Assembly (NCBI GenBank): GCA_030598645.1
Contig: JAUVPN010000188.1
Coordinates: forward strand, 1 to 5,696
DNA from: Hyphomicrobium sp.
Lineage (GTDB): Bacteria; Pseudomonadota; Alphaproteobacteria; Rhizobiales; Hyphomicrobiaceae
Direction: 5' to 3'
Length of the DNA stretch: 5,696 bases
Translations under genes and position numbers: made by a program
Part shown: positions 1 through 5,554 of the stretch, piece by piece
Layout: each line of letters opens with the position of its first letter
Position numbering within the stretch: the stretch's first letter is position 1
Notes under the pieces: model-generated
Told to the model about the DNA's origin: nothing
The model's input: only the letters and a program-made list of their open reading frames with translations
Database searches by the model: none

Positions 1-66
1 CTTGCACGCAGCTTGGAAGAGCGCATCAACCTCGGCGAGTTCACGCTCCACCGCACGCGGCAATAG
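1..66 (+). CDS. C-terminal end of an unidentified protein (partial, 5' end outside the window)
   Basis: Frame 1 is open from the first base to a TAG at 64-66 and gives a 21-residue tail, LARSLEERINLGEFTLHRTRQ with the first residue at the window edge (written here as LARSLEERIN then LGEFTLHRTRQ). I do not recognise the family. About four fifths of its codons end in G or C, as expected for real coding DNA in this genome type. It would converge on the exporter gene with a 15-base gap and no visible terminator. The call is weak because the segment is short and every plus-strand frame is open here. The minus strand is also open past the exporter stop codon and could encode a downstream gene starting with TTG (63-61) or GTG (51-49), containing AVERELAEVDALFQAACK. 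Bases to the left of the window would decide between the two. Confidence 0.4.
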   Translation, partial: LARSLEERINLGEFTLHRTRQ

Positions 67-81
67 CCGCGATGCGTATGC

Positions 82-744
82 TTAGATAAGCCCGGCGTAC
101 TTTAGAATAACCTCACCGATCAGCACCGCGCCGAAGCCAACTAACAATAGCCCCGCGCCCTGATTGATGTGACGTAAACGTGCTTCCGTGACGCGACCAC
201 GGAAGTGCCCGATAAGGTGTGACAGTCCCACCCACCATGCCAGACTGCCGCACATGACGGCCGCCACGATCGTTAACGCATCGATGTAGCTAGAAACCTC
301 CACGAACGTCGAAATTCCACCGAAGATGGCAAATAGTCCAAGCACGGCGCCTGGATTTGTGATGGTGAGAAAGAACGTCTGCGGGATGTCCCAGACGAAA
401 TCGCGTAAGGTCTCGGATCGCTCCTCCGAGGCCGCAGGTATAAAGCGCGGAGTTGCGAAAAAAAGCTTGAGCCCAAACGCCAACAGCACCAGTCCGCCGA
501 CAATTTGAATTGTTGTGCGGTGGTGCTCGACTGCGCCAGAGATAGCACCGACGCCTAAGGCGGCGCACAGAGCAATAAGCCCATCCCCTAGCATCGCGCC
601 AAGTCCTGCAGCGACGCCACCCCAAAATCCGCGCTCAATTGCCCGCTGTATACACAGCACATTGACGGGCCCCACCGGGGCCGAAACAAGGATTCCGATG
701 AATACGCCAACGGGAATGATGAGTGGATTGGGCAACAGCTGCAT
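82..744 (-). CDS. LysE/RhtB-family amino-acid exporter (LysE-type translocator)
   Basis: This 220-residue inner-membrane protein belongs to the LysE superfamily, whose members export amino acids or related small molecules using the proton gradient; the substrate cannot be told from sequence. The family hallmark is seen near the N-terminus: SAPVGPVNVLCIQRAIERG at about 21-39. A second conserved stretch, TFFLTITNPGAVLGLFAIF, lies at about 123-141. About six hydrophobic segments can be drawn (roughly 7-30, 42-68, 77-97, 122-147, 155-179, 196-217), with a polar cytoplasmic-type loop at 98-118, and the length is normal for the family. The ATG at 744 is preferred because TAAGGGA sits 6 bases upstream and the hydrophobic N-terminus follows directly. 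Extending the frame to 864 adds 40 residues of non-family, Arg/Cys-rich sequence. The gene stands alone on this strand. Confidence 0.93.
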   Translation of the reverse strand: MQLLPNPLIIPVGVFIGILVSAPVGPVNVLCIQRAIERGFWGGVAAGLGAMLGDGLIALCAALGVGAISGAVEHHRTTIQIVGGLVLLAFGLKLFFATPRFIPAASEERSETLRDFVWDIPQTFFLTITNPGAVLGLFAIFGGISTFVEVSSYIDALTIVAAVMCGSLAWWVGLSHLIGHFRGRVTEARLRHINQGAGLLLVGFGAVLIGEVILKYAGLI

Positions 745-750
745 AGCAAT

Positions 751-757
751 TCCCTTA
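751..757 (-). promoter_or_regulatory. Ribosome-binding site of the LysE-type exporter
   Basis: On the minus strand the sequence TAAGGGA lies 6 bases before the ATG at 744. It is a good Shine-Dalgarno match at ideal distance and is the main reason for choosing this start over the longer frame that opens at 864. Confidence 0.75.
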
Positions 758-786
758 TCAGCTACGCCGCCAACCGCGCGATAGTA

Positions 787-798
787 TGCGGCGCCGCA
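787..798. repeat. 12-bp perfect palindrome upstream of the exporter gene
   Basis: TGCGGCGCCGCA is a perfect palindrome centred about 48 bases upstream of the exporter start codon. Its position suits an operator bound by a dimeric regulator, but GC-only palindromes of this length also arise by chance in GC-rich DNA, and no matching promoter boxes are evident beside it. A regulatory role is inference only. Confidence 0.3.
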
Positions 799-1171
799 GC
801 TACGCACGTGGCAACGTCTGCTGAGCTGCAGTGCCTGACTCGGATTGTCCAGCCCCCCGACCATCTCCTCGCATTTTGGACTATGCTGATCCCGTCCCTA
901 CGAAGAGCTGCGTTCGATTCGTCTCATCATATTGGTACTGGCGTCAGCCGGCGTTGTCTACGCGGGCAGCACCCTTGCGGACGGGAGTACCGGTAGTTAA
1001 CCGGGGCAACCTGCGAATCAAGACGGCCCGGCGATGACCTAGGGAACGCGAACGCGGCGCCAGTGGACCTCACGGCGACATAGCATCGACGACGACGGTA
1101 CATGGTCGCCTTCCATAATGACGGTTAGGCTGCGGCTTCACAGTTGGGTCCAAAGTACCAGACCCGCAAGC

Positions 1172-1201
1172 TTGCTCTTCGGTAAACCGTAAACACATAA
1201 T
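1172..1201 (+). promoter_or_regulatory. Candidate sigma70-like promoter for the L,D-transpeptidase gene
   Basis: TTGCTC (1172-1177) and CATAAT (1196-1201) are separated by 18 bases. The -10 box matches the consensus at five of six positions, the -35 box at only three. The spacer contains the small dyad CGGT-AA-ACCG (1180-1189). The placement would give a leader of roughly 75 bases before the start codon at 1283. This is the best candidate by eye but is not proven. Confidence 0.3.
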
Positions 1202-1270
1202 TGTACTCAGGCGGGAACACCCTGAAGTGTAAAGTCCACGCCTTAGCTCATGAAGGCTGCGTGTAGCGTT

Positions 1271-1274
1271 GAGG
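1271..1274 (+). promoter_or_regulatory. Ribosome-binding site that decides the L,D-transpeptidase start
   Basis: GAGG at 1271-1274 lies 8 bases before the ATG at 1283. The in-frame ATG at 1250 has no purine-rich site in front of it, and starting there would place 11 mostly polar and acidic residues before the signal peptide. Confidence 0.65.
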
Positions 1275-1282
1275 ATTATGAG

Positions 1283-2005
1283 ATGGTGTGGCGAGTAGCA
1301 ATTGTGGGCGCGGCAGTGGTGGGCGCGGTGTGGGTCACACCCGCCTCAGCACAGTGGTTTTCGCAATGGGAAAACGATGGGCGTCGTCCCTTTTGGGAAC
1401 AGCGGGCGCCACGGCAGACCAACGTCCAACCGCCATCCCGTCAGGGACTTCGGGGACGGATGGCGCTTGGCGGCGGCCGCCCGTACATCGAGCCGGAAGC
1501 GCCGAAGAAAGTTTCGCTTGAGAACAGCTATACGCCCAACTCGATCATCATCGATACGGCGGCGCGCAAACTCTACCTCATTCTATCGGACAGTGAGGCC
1601 TACGCGTACCCTATCTCCGTCGGACGGCGGGGCTTTTCATGGACGGGGACGGAATTCGTCAGTCGTGTCGCAGAGTGGCCCGACTGGCACCCACCCAAGG
1701 AGATGATCGCACGTGACCGGCGGTTGCCCGACAAGATGACCGGAGGCCTGCGCAATCCACTTGGAGCGCGCGCGCTCTATCTAGGCAATTCGCTTTACCG
1801 TATCCACGGCACCAACGATGTCAAAAGCATCGGTCAGGCCGCCTCGTCTGGCTGCTTTCGCATGATGAACAAGCACGTTGTGCATTTGGCCGGCATGATT
1901 GTGGTTGGCACGCCAGTTACGGTGGTGAGCAGCATGCCGCCACTTGATAGCCGCGTTTCACCGCCGCCGCCTCTACCACAACGCAACGCGGCCGCAGAGT
2001 TTTAG
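1283..2005 (+). CDS. Exported L,D-transpeptidase (YkuD domain, ErfK/YbiS/YcfS/YnhG type)
   Basis: This 240-residue periplasmic enzyme should form 3-3 peptidoglycan cross-links or attach proteins to peptidoglycan by acyl transfer through a cysteine. The N-terminus is a Sec signal peptide: MVWR, a hydrophobic core to about residue 18, then PASA, with likely cleavage after Ala23. A polar, Pro/Arg-rich linker (about 24-75) precedes the YkuD domain (about 80-217). Catalytic features are visible: IHGTND with His175, then SSGCFRM with Cys191 and Arg193. NPLGARALYLG (about 158-168) is also typical. Ser stands where many family members have His in SHGC, a common accepted variant. The C-terminus is a proline-rich tail (about 218-240). 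The start at 1283 rests on its ribosome-binding site; an ATG at 1250 would add 11 residues. The stop codon overlaps that of the convergent amidohydrolase gene. Which peptidoglycan reaction it performs is not determinable. Confidence 0.95.
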   Translation: MVWRVAIVGAAVVGAVWVTPASAQWFSQWENDGRRPFWEQRAPRQTNVQPPSRQGLRGRMALGGGRPYIEPEAPKKVSLENSYTPNSIIIDTAARKLYLILSDSEAYAYPISVGRRGFSWTGTEFVSRVAEWPDWHPPKEMIARDRRLPDKMTGGLRNPLGARALYLGNSLYRIHGTNDVKSIGQAASSGCFRMMNKHVVHLAGMIVVGTPVTVVSSMPPLDSRVSPPPPLPQRNAAAEF

Positions 2006-3330
2006 CCGCACTCAAAGAATGAGACCGGCTCACCGCATGCCGTCGGCGCGATCTCACCATCCCACATCACCTTGGCACCACGCACAATTGTACCGATGGG
2101 CCAGCCCTTTACCTTTCGGCCGTGATAGGGAGTCCACCCACATCGGCTGGCGATATGATCATTGGTTATTGTTTGCGTGCGCTGCAAATCGACAATCGTA
2201 AGGTCAGCGTCATAGCCTGCGGCAATGCGTCCCTTACCCCTGATGCCGAACAGACGTTGAGGTCCATGGCTCGTGAGATCGACGAAACGCTCAAGCGTCA
2301 GCCGGCCGGCGTTCACGTGATCGAGCATGATGGGGACAAGTGTTTGTACGCCAGTCATACCTGAATGCGACGCGGGATAGGGGCTGTCCTTCTCCTCGCG
2401 CGTGTGGGGCGCGTGATCTGAACCGAGGACGTCAACAACACCAGAGGCAATGCCATCCCAAAGCGCCTGGCGATGGCTGTCGTCGCGCACCGGTGGATTC
2501 ATCTGGGCATATGCACCAAGCTCGCGATAACACTCGGGCGCAACGAGAGTTAGATGATTTGGCGTCACCTCCACGCTCGCCCAGTCTTTGTGCGTTGCCA
2601 AAAATACCATCTCTGCTGCCGTGGAAATGTGCAAAACATGAATTCGCTTTTTATGCTTTTCTGCAAGTCGCACCAGCCGAGTCGTTGCGATAAGGGCGGC
2701 TTGCTCATCTCTCCATTCGGGATGCGAGGAAGGATCGCCTTCGCGCCGCAGCCCCATGCGCTCTTTCAGCCGCGCCTCGTCTTCGGCATGAAAAGCGGCT
2801 CGGCGGCTAATCTTGGCAATGATCCGGTCAAGCGAGGCCTCATCATCGACCAGCAGATCGCCCGTCGAAGAGCCGGTAAAGACCTTGATGCCAGCTGAGC
2901 CTTCGAGACGCTCCAGGGCGTGAATATCGTCAACGTTCTCTCGAGTACCCCCGACGTAGAAAGAAAAATCGCAGAACATGCGGTGCCGGGCACGGAACAC
3001 CTTGTCGGCGAGCGTTTGCGCACTCGTTGTCAGCGGCTTGGTGTTAGGCATCTCGAAGACTGCTGTGACGCCGCCAAGCACGGCGGCGCGGCTACCCGTC
3101 TCCAGATCCTCCTTATGCTCGAGTCCCGGCTCGCGGAAATGAACTTGCGTGTCGATCACGCCGGGAAGAATATGAAGACCCCTTGCGTCAATGACTTCGC
3201 CGCCTCTCTGCGAGTTGATTGATCCTATGACGGCTATGCGCCCATTACGGATGCCGACATCCCGCACGCCCATGCCATCTTGATTGACGACGGTACCACC
3301 CTTCAGGACCAGTTCGTAGTTCCCGGTCAT
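2002..3330 (-). CDS. Dihydroorotase-family amidohydrolase (pyrC-like), first metal-ligand His replaced by Gln
   Basis: This 442-residue cytoplasmic protein has the length and layout of class I dihydroorotases and allantoinases: a small beta domain (about 5-55), a TIM-barrel metal-dependent hydrolase domain, and a C-terminal return to the beta domain (about 365-430). Dihydroorotase interconverts carbamoyl-aspartate and dihydroorotate in pyrimidine synthesis. Active-site landmarks are VHFREPG (His64, Arg66), EMPNT (Asn96), GIKVF (Lys149, the position of the carboxylated lysine), FHAED (His181), HVLHIS (His231/His234) and SDHAPH (Asp305). The usual HxH pair reads Gln62-Val-His64 (codon CAA, 3147-3145), so one metal ligand is absent. 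GGAGG lies 4 bases before the ATG. It is not next to pyrB here, so it may be a second, specialised dihydroorotase-like enzyme; allantoinase or hydantoinase activity is an alternative. Family call firm, substrate uncertain. Confidence 0.9.
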   Translation of the reverse strand: MTGNYELVLKGGTVVNQDGMGVRDVGIRNGRIAVIGSINSQRGGEVIDARGLHILPGVIDTQVHFREPGLEHKEDLETGSRAAVLGGVTAVFEMPNTKPLTTSAQTLADKVFRARHRMFCDFSFYVGGTRENVDDIHALERLEGSAGIKVFTGSSTGDLLVDDEASLDRIIAKISRRAAFHAEDEARLKERMGLRREGDPSSHPEWRDEQAALIATTRLVRLAEKHKKRIHVLHISTAAEMVFLATHKDWASVEVTPNHLTLVAPECYRELGAYAQMNPPVRDDSHRQALWDGIASGVVDVLGSDHAPHTREEKDSPYPASHSGMTGVQTLVPIMLDHVNAGRLTLERFVDLTSHGPQRLFGIRGKGRIAAGYDADLTIVDLQRTQTITNDHIASRCGWTPYHGRKVKGWPIGTIVRGAKVMWDGEIAPTACGEPVSFFECG

Positions 3331-3408
3331 TACGCCTCCACCGCTTGCCTCTCGCTCGACGTCCGCATACGTAAAACGGACGCCTGTTGCAACCGGAGCA
3401 GCGTAAAC
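3331..3408. promoter_or_regulatory. Divergent control region between the dihydroorotase-like gene and ygfZ
   Basis: These 78 bases must carry or border the promoters of two divergent units. On the minus strand TTGCAA (3392-3387) stands 17 bases before TATGCG (3369-3364), a weak promoter candidate. The inverted repeat CGTCCG-N11-CGGACG (3360-3382) falls across that spacer. Ribosome-binding sites are GGAGG for the minus-strand gene (3339-3335) and GGAG for ygfZ (3395-3398). No convincing -10/-35 pair was found for ygfZ. Confidence 0.4.
3360..3382. repeat. Inverted repeat CGTCCG-N11-CGGACG, possible operator
   Basis: Two perfect 6-base arms (3360-3365 and 3377-3382) are separated by 11 bases, so arm centres are about 17 bases apart, close to one and a half helical turns. 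The repeat lies in the short region between two divergent genes, where a dimeric regulator or a transcript hairpin could act. Function is inferred only from position. Confidence 0.35.
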
Positions 3409-4308
3409 ATGACCAATACCAGAATCGCGCTTCTACCCGACCGCGGTGTCGTCAAGGTTATGGGTGAAGATGCGGAAAAGTTGCTCCAGGGCGTTATTAC
3501 GAACGATATCGCGCTACTGCAGAGCCAGCCCGCGATCCATGCAGGCCTGTTAACACCGCAAGGCAAGATATTGGTCGATTTCTTTGTTGTTAGGGTACCT
3601 GGCGGGTTCTGCCTGGAAGCTGCCCGAGACAAGACGGCCGAACTCTCCGACCGGCTCAACCTCTACAAACTGCGTGTGAAGGCTGAGATTGAGGATGCGT
3701 CGGCCGACCACACAGTGGCCGCGTTCTGGGGTGGGCCCTACGAGTTGCGCCACGACGGCAAGCCGCCGATTTGGTTCGCTGATCCTCGCATGCCTGGGAT
3801 TGGTTTTCGCGAGCTATTCACCATGCGAACCGACTGGGCACTTGGCGGCGAGGATGCCGACACAGCGACGCAGGACGACTACCATACGCACCGGATTGAG
3901 CTCGGCGTACCGGAAGGCGGCAAGGACTATGCGTTCGGTGCCACGTTCCCTCACGAGGCGCTCTTCGATCAATTGCATGGCGTGTCCTTCGAGAAGGGTT
4001 GCTATATCGGCCAGGAGGTTGTGTCGCGCATGGCCAACCGCGGGACTGCGCGCAAGCGTCTCGTGCCGGTTGTTGGCGCGACGGAGCTGCCGGCGCCGGG
4101 GACAGAGGTCGTTGCACGCGGCGTCACCATTGGTAGCCTTGGCTCGACGGCTGCAACCCGGGGATTGGCTCTTTTGCGGCTCGATCGCGCCGCCGAAATG
4201 AGCAGCAGGGGCCTAAGTCTTTACGCTGGTGAGGTGCCCGTGCGTATACAGCTGCCAAACTGGGCGCACTTTGGCTTTAGTGCGAAAGAATTGAGTACGC
4301 CAATATGA
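3409..4308 (+). CDS. ygfZ: Folate-binding YgfZ/GcvT-like protein (Fe-S cluster maintenance, tRNA modification factor)
   Basis: This 299-residue cytoplasmic protein belongs to the YgfZ branch of the GcvT aminomethyltransferase fold. YgfZ (IBA57 in mitochondria) binds tetrahydrofolate and is needed for full activity of certain [4Fe-4S] enzymes, including the MiaB tRNA thiomethylase. The signature is clear: KGCYIGQEV at 196-204, with the invariant Cys198. The N-terminal part (VKVMGEDAEKLLQGVITNDI, about 15-34; GLLTPQGKILVDFF, 46-59) is also characteristic. The length fits alphaproteobacterial members, which are shorter than the E. coli protein. The ATG at 3409 is preferred: it has GGAG 10 bases upstream and begins the conserved domain. 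The longer frame from 3280 would run 51 bases into the divergent gene and adds non-family sequence. Its last four bases overlap the tag start codon (ATGA), so translation of the two is probably coupled. Confidence 0.94.
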   Translation: MTNTRIALLPDRGVVKVMGEDAEKLLQGVITNDIALLQSQPAIHAGLLTPQGKILVDFFVVRVPGGFCLEAARDKTAELSDRLNLYKLRVKAEIEDASADHTVAAFWGGPYELRHDGKPPIWFADPRMPGIGFRELFTMRTDWALGGEDADTATQDDYHTHRIELGVPEGGKDYAFGATFPHEALFDQLHGVSFEKGCYIGQEVVSRMANRGTARKRLVPVVGATELPAPGTEVVARGVTIGSLGSTAATRGLALLRLDRAAEMSSRGLSLYAGEVPVRIQLPNWAHFGFSAKELSTPI

Positions 4309-4916
4309 GCACTGCACACAGGCGGGCCCTCGAGCGCTGTCCATGGGCTGGCATCGCAGACGCCGAGTATCAACGTTATCACGACGAGGAATGGGGCGTG
4401 CCGATCACGACAGATCGCGCGCTTTTTGAAAAACTTGCACTGGAGGGATTCCAGGCGGGGCTGTCCTGGCTGACGATTCTCAGAAAGCGATCGAACTTCC
4501 GGAGCGCCTTTGCCGGATTCGCACCGGAGAGCGTGGCGAGCTTCGGATCCAAAGACATCTCACGCCTGATGAAGAACGAGGGCATAGTGCGCAACCGTGC
4601 AAAGATCGAGGCGACGATTAGCAACGCCAAAGCCTATATCCGCCTGGCCGAGCGCACATCCCTGAGCGAATTTATGTGGGGATTCCTTGAGAAGGGGCCG
4701 ATTCAAAATCGCTACAAGACGATGGCGGACGTGCCCACTGAAACGGAATTGTCGCGGCGCATGTCAAAGGCGTTGAAAGGAAAGGGCTTCCGCTTTGTTG
4801 GGCCGACGACGCTTTATGCATTGATGCAGTCGGCAGGCATGGTGAACGACCATCTGGTTGATTGTCATCGGCACGCACCATGCGCCAAACTGCAACGGGC
4901 CCGGGCAACGCTCTGA
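4305..4916 (+). CDS. tag: DNA-3-methyladenine glycosylase I
   Basis: This 203-residue base-excision-repair enzyme removes 3-methyladenine from alkylated DNA. It aligns along its whole length with E. coli Tag: RCPWAG at the N-terminus, YHDEEWGVP (25-33), LEGFQAGLSW (46-55), the GIVRNRAKIEA stretch (93-103), KGFRFVGPTTLYALMQ (160-175) and a C-terminal VNDHLVDC (180-187). The four structural zinc ligands of the family are all present as Cys12, His26, His183 and Cys187. Glu47 and Trp55 correspond to the E. coli base-pocket residues Glu38 and Trp46. It carries about 8 extra N-terminal residues and a short basic tail. The start codon overlaps the ygfZ stop codon and no strong ribosome-binding site precedes it, pointing to translational coupling. 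No Ada-type control site is visible, so expression is probably constitutive with the operon. Confidence 0.97.
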   Translation: MSTAHRRALERCPWAGIADAEYQRYHDEEWGVPITTDRALFEKLALEGFQAGLSWLTILRKRSNFRSAFAGFAPESVASFGSKDISRLMKNEGIVRNRAKIEATISNAKAYIRLAERTSLSEFMWGFLEKGPIQNRYKTMADVPTETELSRRMSKALKGKGFRFVGPTTLYALMQSAGMVNDHLVDCHRHAPCAKLQRARATL

Positions 4917-4918
4917 GG
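4915..4918 (+). promoter_or_regulatory. Ribosome-binding site of the HD hydrolase, overlapping the tag stop codon
   Basis: GAGG (4915-4918) shares two bases with the tag TGA (4914-4916) and stands 6 bases before the ATG at 4925. It favours 4925 over the upstream in-frame start at 4862, which lies inside tag, and suggests that terminating ribosomes re-initiate on the next gene. Confidence 0.7.
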
Positions 4919-4924
4919 CAATAT

Positions 4925-5554
4925 ATGAAGACTACAAGAACGTCGAAAAATGGCGCGCCCAAGCGAGCCTGGCAGCGCATGCTATCCGGCCGACGTCTCG
5001 ATCTCTTGAACCCCTCGCCGGACGATATCGAGATTGAGGATATCGCCCATGGGCTTGCACGCGTAGCCCGCTGGAACGGCCAAACACTTGGAAATTATGC
5101 GTTTTCGGTGGCCCAGCATGCCCTAGTAGTTGAAGCAATCGCGACTGCACTTAATCAAGATTGGCCGCCCAGCTGGAGCCTCGCAGCATTGCTACACGAC
5201 GCGCCGGAGTATGTGGTTGGCGACCTAATTAGTCCGTTTAAGAATGCAATAGGCCTGGACTACAAGACGTTCGAGCTAAGGCTACTCGCGGCAATCCACA
5301 AGCGTTTCAAGCTTCCCGCAGAACTTCCCCAGACTATTCAAGCTGAGATTAAAGCCGCGGATCGAATCGCCGCGTTCAATGAGGCAACCGGCCTGGCAGG
5401 GTTTTCTAAGGAGGAAGCCACAATTTTTTTTGGGGAGCCAAAAAGGCTACCAAGTCATGTAGTGAACGATCTTCAGAACCTAATTCCAGAGCAGGCAGAA
5501 GCCGCCCAGACAAGGTTTTTAGCTAGATTCCAAGCTCTGACGAATGACAGATGA
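4925..5554 (+). CDS. HD-domain metal-dependent phosphohydrolase (YfbR-like 5'-deoxynucleotidase family)
   Basis: This 209-residue cytoplasmic protein has the full HD metal-binding set: His65 (SVAQH), His91-Asp92 (ALLHDAPEYVVGDL) and Asp146 (KAADR). The N-terminal part (RMLSGRRLDLLNPSPDDI, about 18-35, then DIAHGLARVARWNGQT) is typical of the group related to YfbR, which dephosphorylates deoxynucleoside 5'-monophosphates; that activity is inferred here. It lies 8 bases after tag, third in the ygfZ-tag cluster, so a role in nucleotide clean-up beside DNA repair is plausible but unproven. The start at 4925 rests on GAGG 6 bases upstream; the frame continues to 4862 within tag. The last third is AT-richer than its neighbours (43% GC over 5401-5500, against 73% over 4021-4120 in ygfZ). 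It contains a strong Shine-Dalgarno-like sequence followed by a run of eight T (5407-5431). Confidence 0.92.
   Translation: MKTTRTSKNGAPKRAWQRMLSGRRLDLLNPSPDDIEIEDIAHGLARVARWNGQTLGNYAFSVAQHALVVEAIATALNQDWPPSWSLAALLHDAPEYVVGDLISPFKNAIGLDYKTFELRLLAAIHKRFKLPAELPQTIQAEIKAADRIAAFNEATGLAGFSKEEATIFFGEPKRLPSHVVNDLQNLIPEQAEAAQTRFLARFQALTNDR
5407..5431 (+). other. Internal Shine-Dalgarno-like sequence followed by a T8 slippery run
   Basis: TAAGGAGG (5407-5414), a near-perfect match to the 16S anti-Shine-Dalgarno sequence, is followed after 9 bases by eight T (5424-5431). The T run is read as ATT-TTT-TTT, so it forms the heptamer T-TTT-TTT in the correct phase for -1 slippage. Known stimulators such as the one in E. 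coli dnaX lie at a similar distance. A -1 shift would end at TAG 5524-5526 and give a 200-residue product with a different 31-residue tail. Whether slippage happens is unknown. Confidence 0.3.

Larger units (their letters stand above)
745..1282. other. Long intergenic region between the divergent exporter and L,D-transpeptidase genes
   Basis: This 538-base stretch carries no gene I can support. It must contain the promoters of both flanking genes. Visible items are the exporter ribosome-binding site (751-757), a 12-bp palindrome (787-798), a short plus-strand frame at 890-1000 that reads like a signal peptide but has no ordinary start codon, a possible sigma70-like promoter (1172-1201) and the transpeptidase ribosome-binding site (1271-1274). 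Frames opening at 808 and 831 on the plus strand lack family-like content. No tRNA, known small RNA or repeat array is apparent. The stretch may include a decayed small gene. Confidence 0.6.

Noticed and set aside
745..864. In-frame upstream extension of the exporter to a start at 864
   Set aside because: The extra 40 residues are Cys/Arg-rich and unlike LysE N-terminal sequence; the ATG at 744 has a good ribosome-binding site and begins the conserved hydrophobic domain.
927..1103. Minus-strand 58-codon frame starting at 1103, with GGAAGG upstream
   Set aside because: Despite the ribosome-binding-like sequence, the product is Arg/Pro/Ser-rich with no recognisable domain, and looks like a chance frame in GC-rich DNA.
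1074..1110. Inverted repeat GGCGAC (1074-1079) and GTCGCC (1105-1110)
   Set aside because: Short arms with a 25-base loop, no T run and no gene end nearby; expected by chance at this GC content.
1207..1225. Inverted repeat TCAGG-N9-CCTGA upstream of the L,D-transpeptidase
   Set aside because: Only 5-base arms, and no T run or second copy; could lie in the 5' leader but too weak to list as a feature.
1250..1282. ATG at 1250 as the start of the L,D-transpeptidase
   Set aside because: No ribosome-binding site precedes it and it would bury the signal peptide behind 11 polar residues; 1283 fits better.
1849..1866. SSGC instead of SHGC at the transpeptidase catalytic cysteine, as a possible loss of function
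   Set aside because: Ser at this position is a well-known variant in active proteobacterial L,D-transpeptidases; the catalytic Cys, upstream His and Arg are present.
2122..2898. Plus-strand frames of 80-117 codons inside the amidohydrolase gene
   Set aside because: They are antisense shadows of a full-length gene with strong family motifs and show no independent domain features.
3280..3408. N-terminal extension of ygfZ from 3280
   Set aside because: It would overlap the divergent amidohydrolase gene by 51 bases, and the added sequence has no family character; GGAG precedes the ATG at 3409.
4862..4924. Start of the HD hydrolase at 4862 inside tag
   Set aside because: The extension lies within the conserved end of tag in another frame, and GAGG stands 6 bases before the ATG at 4925.
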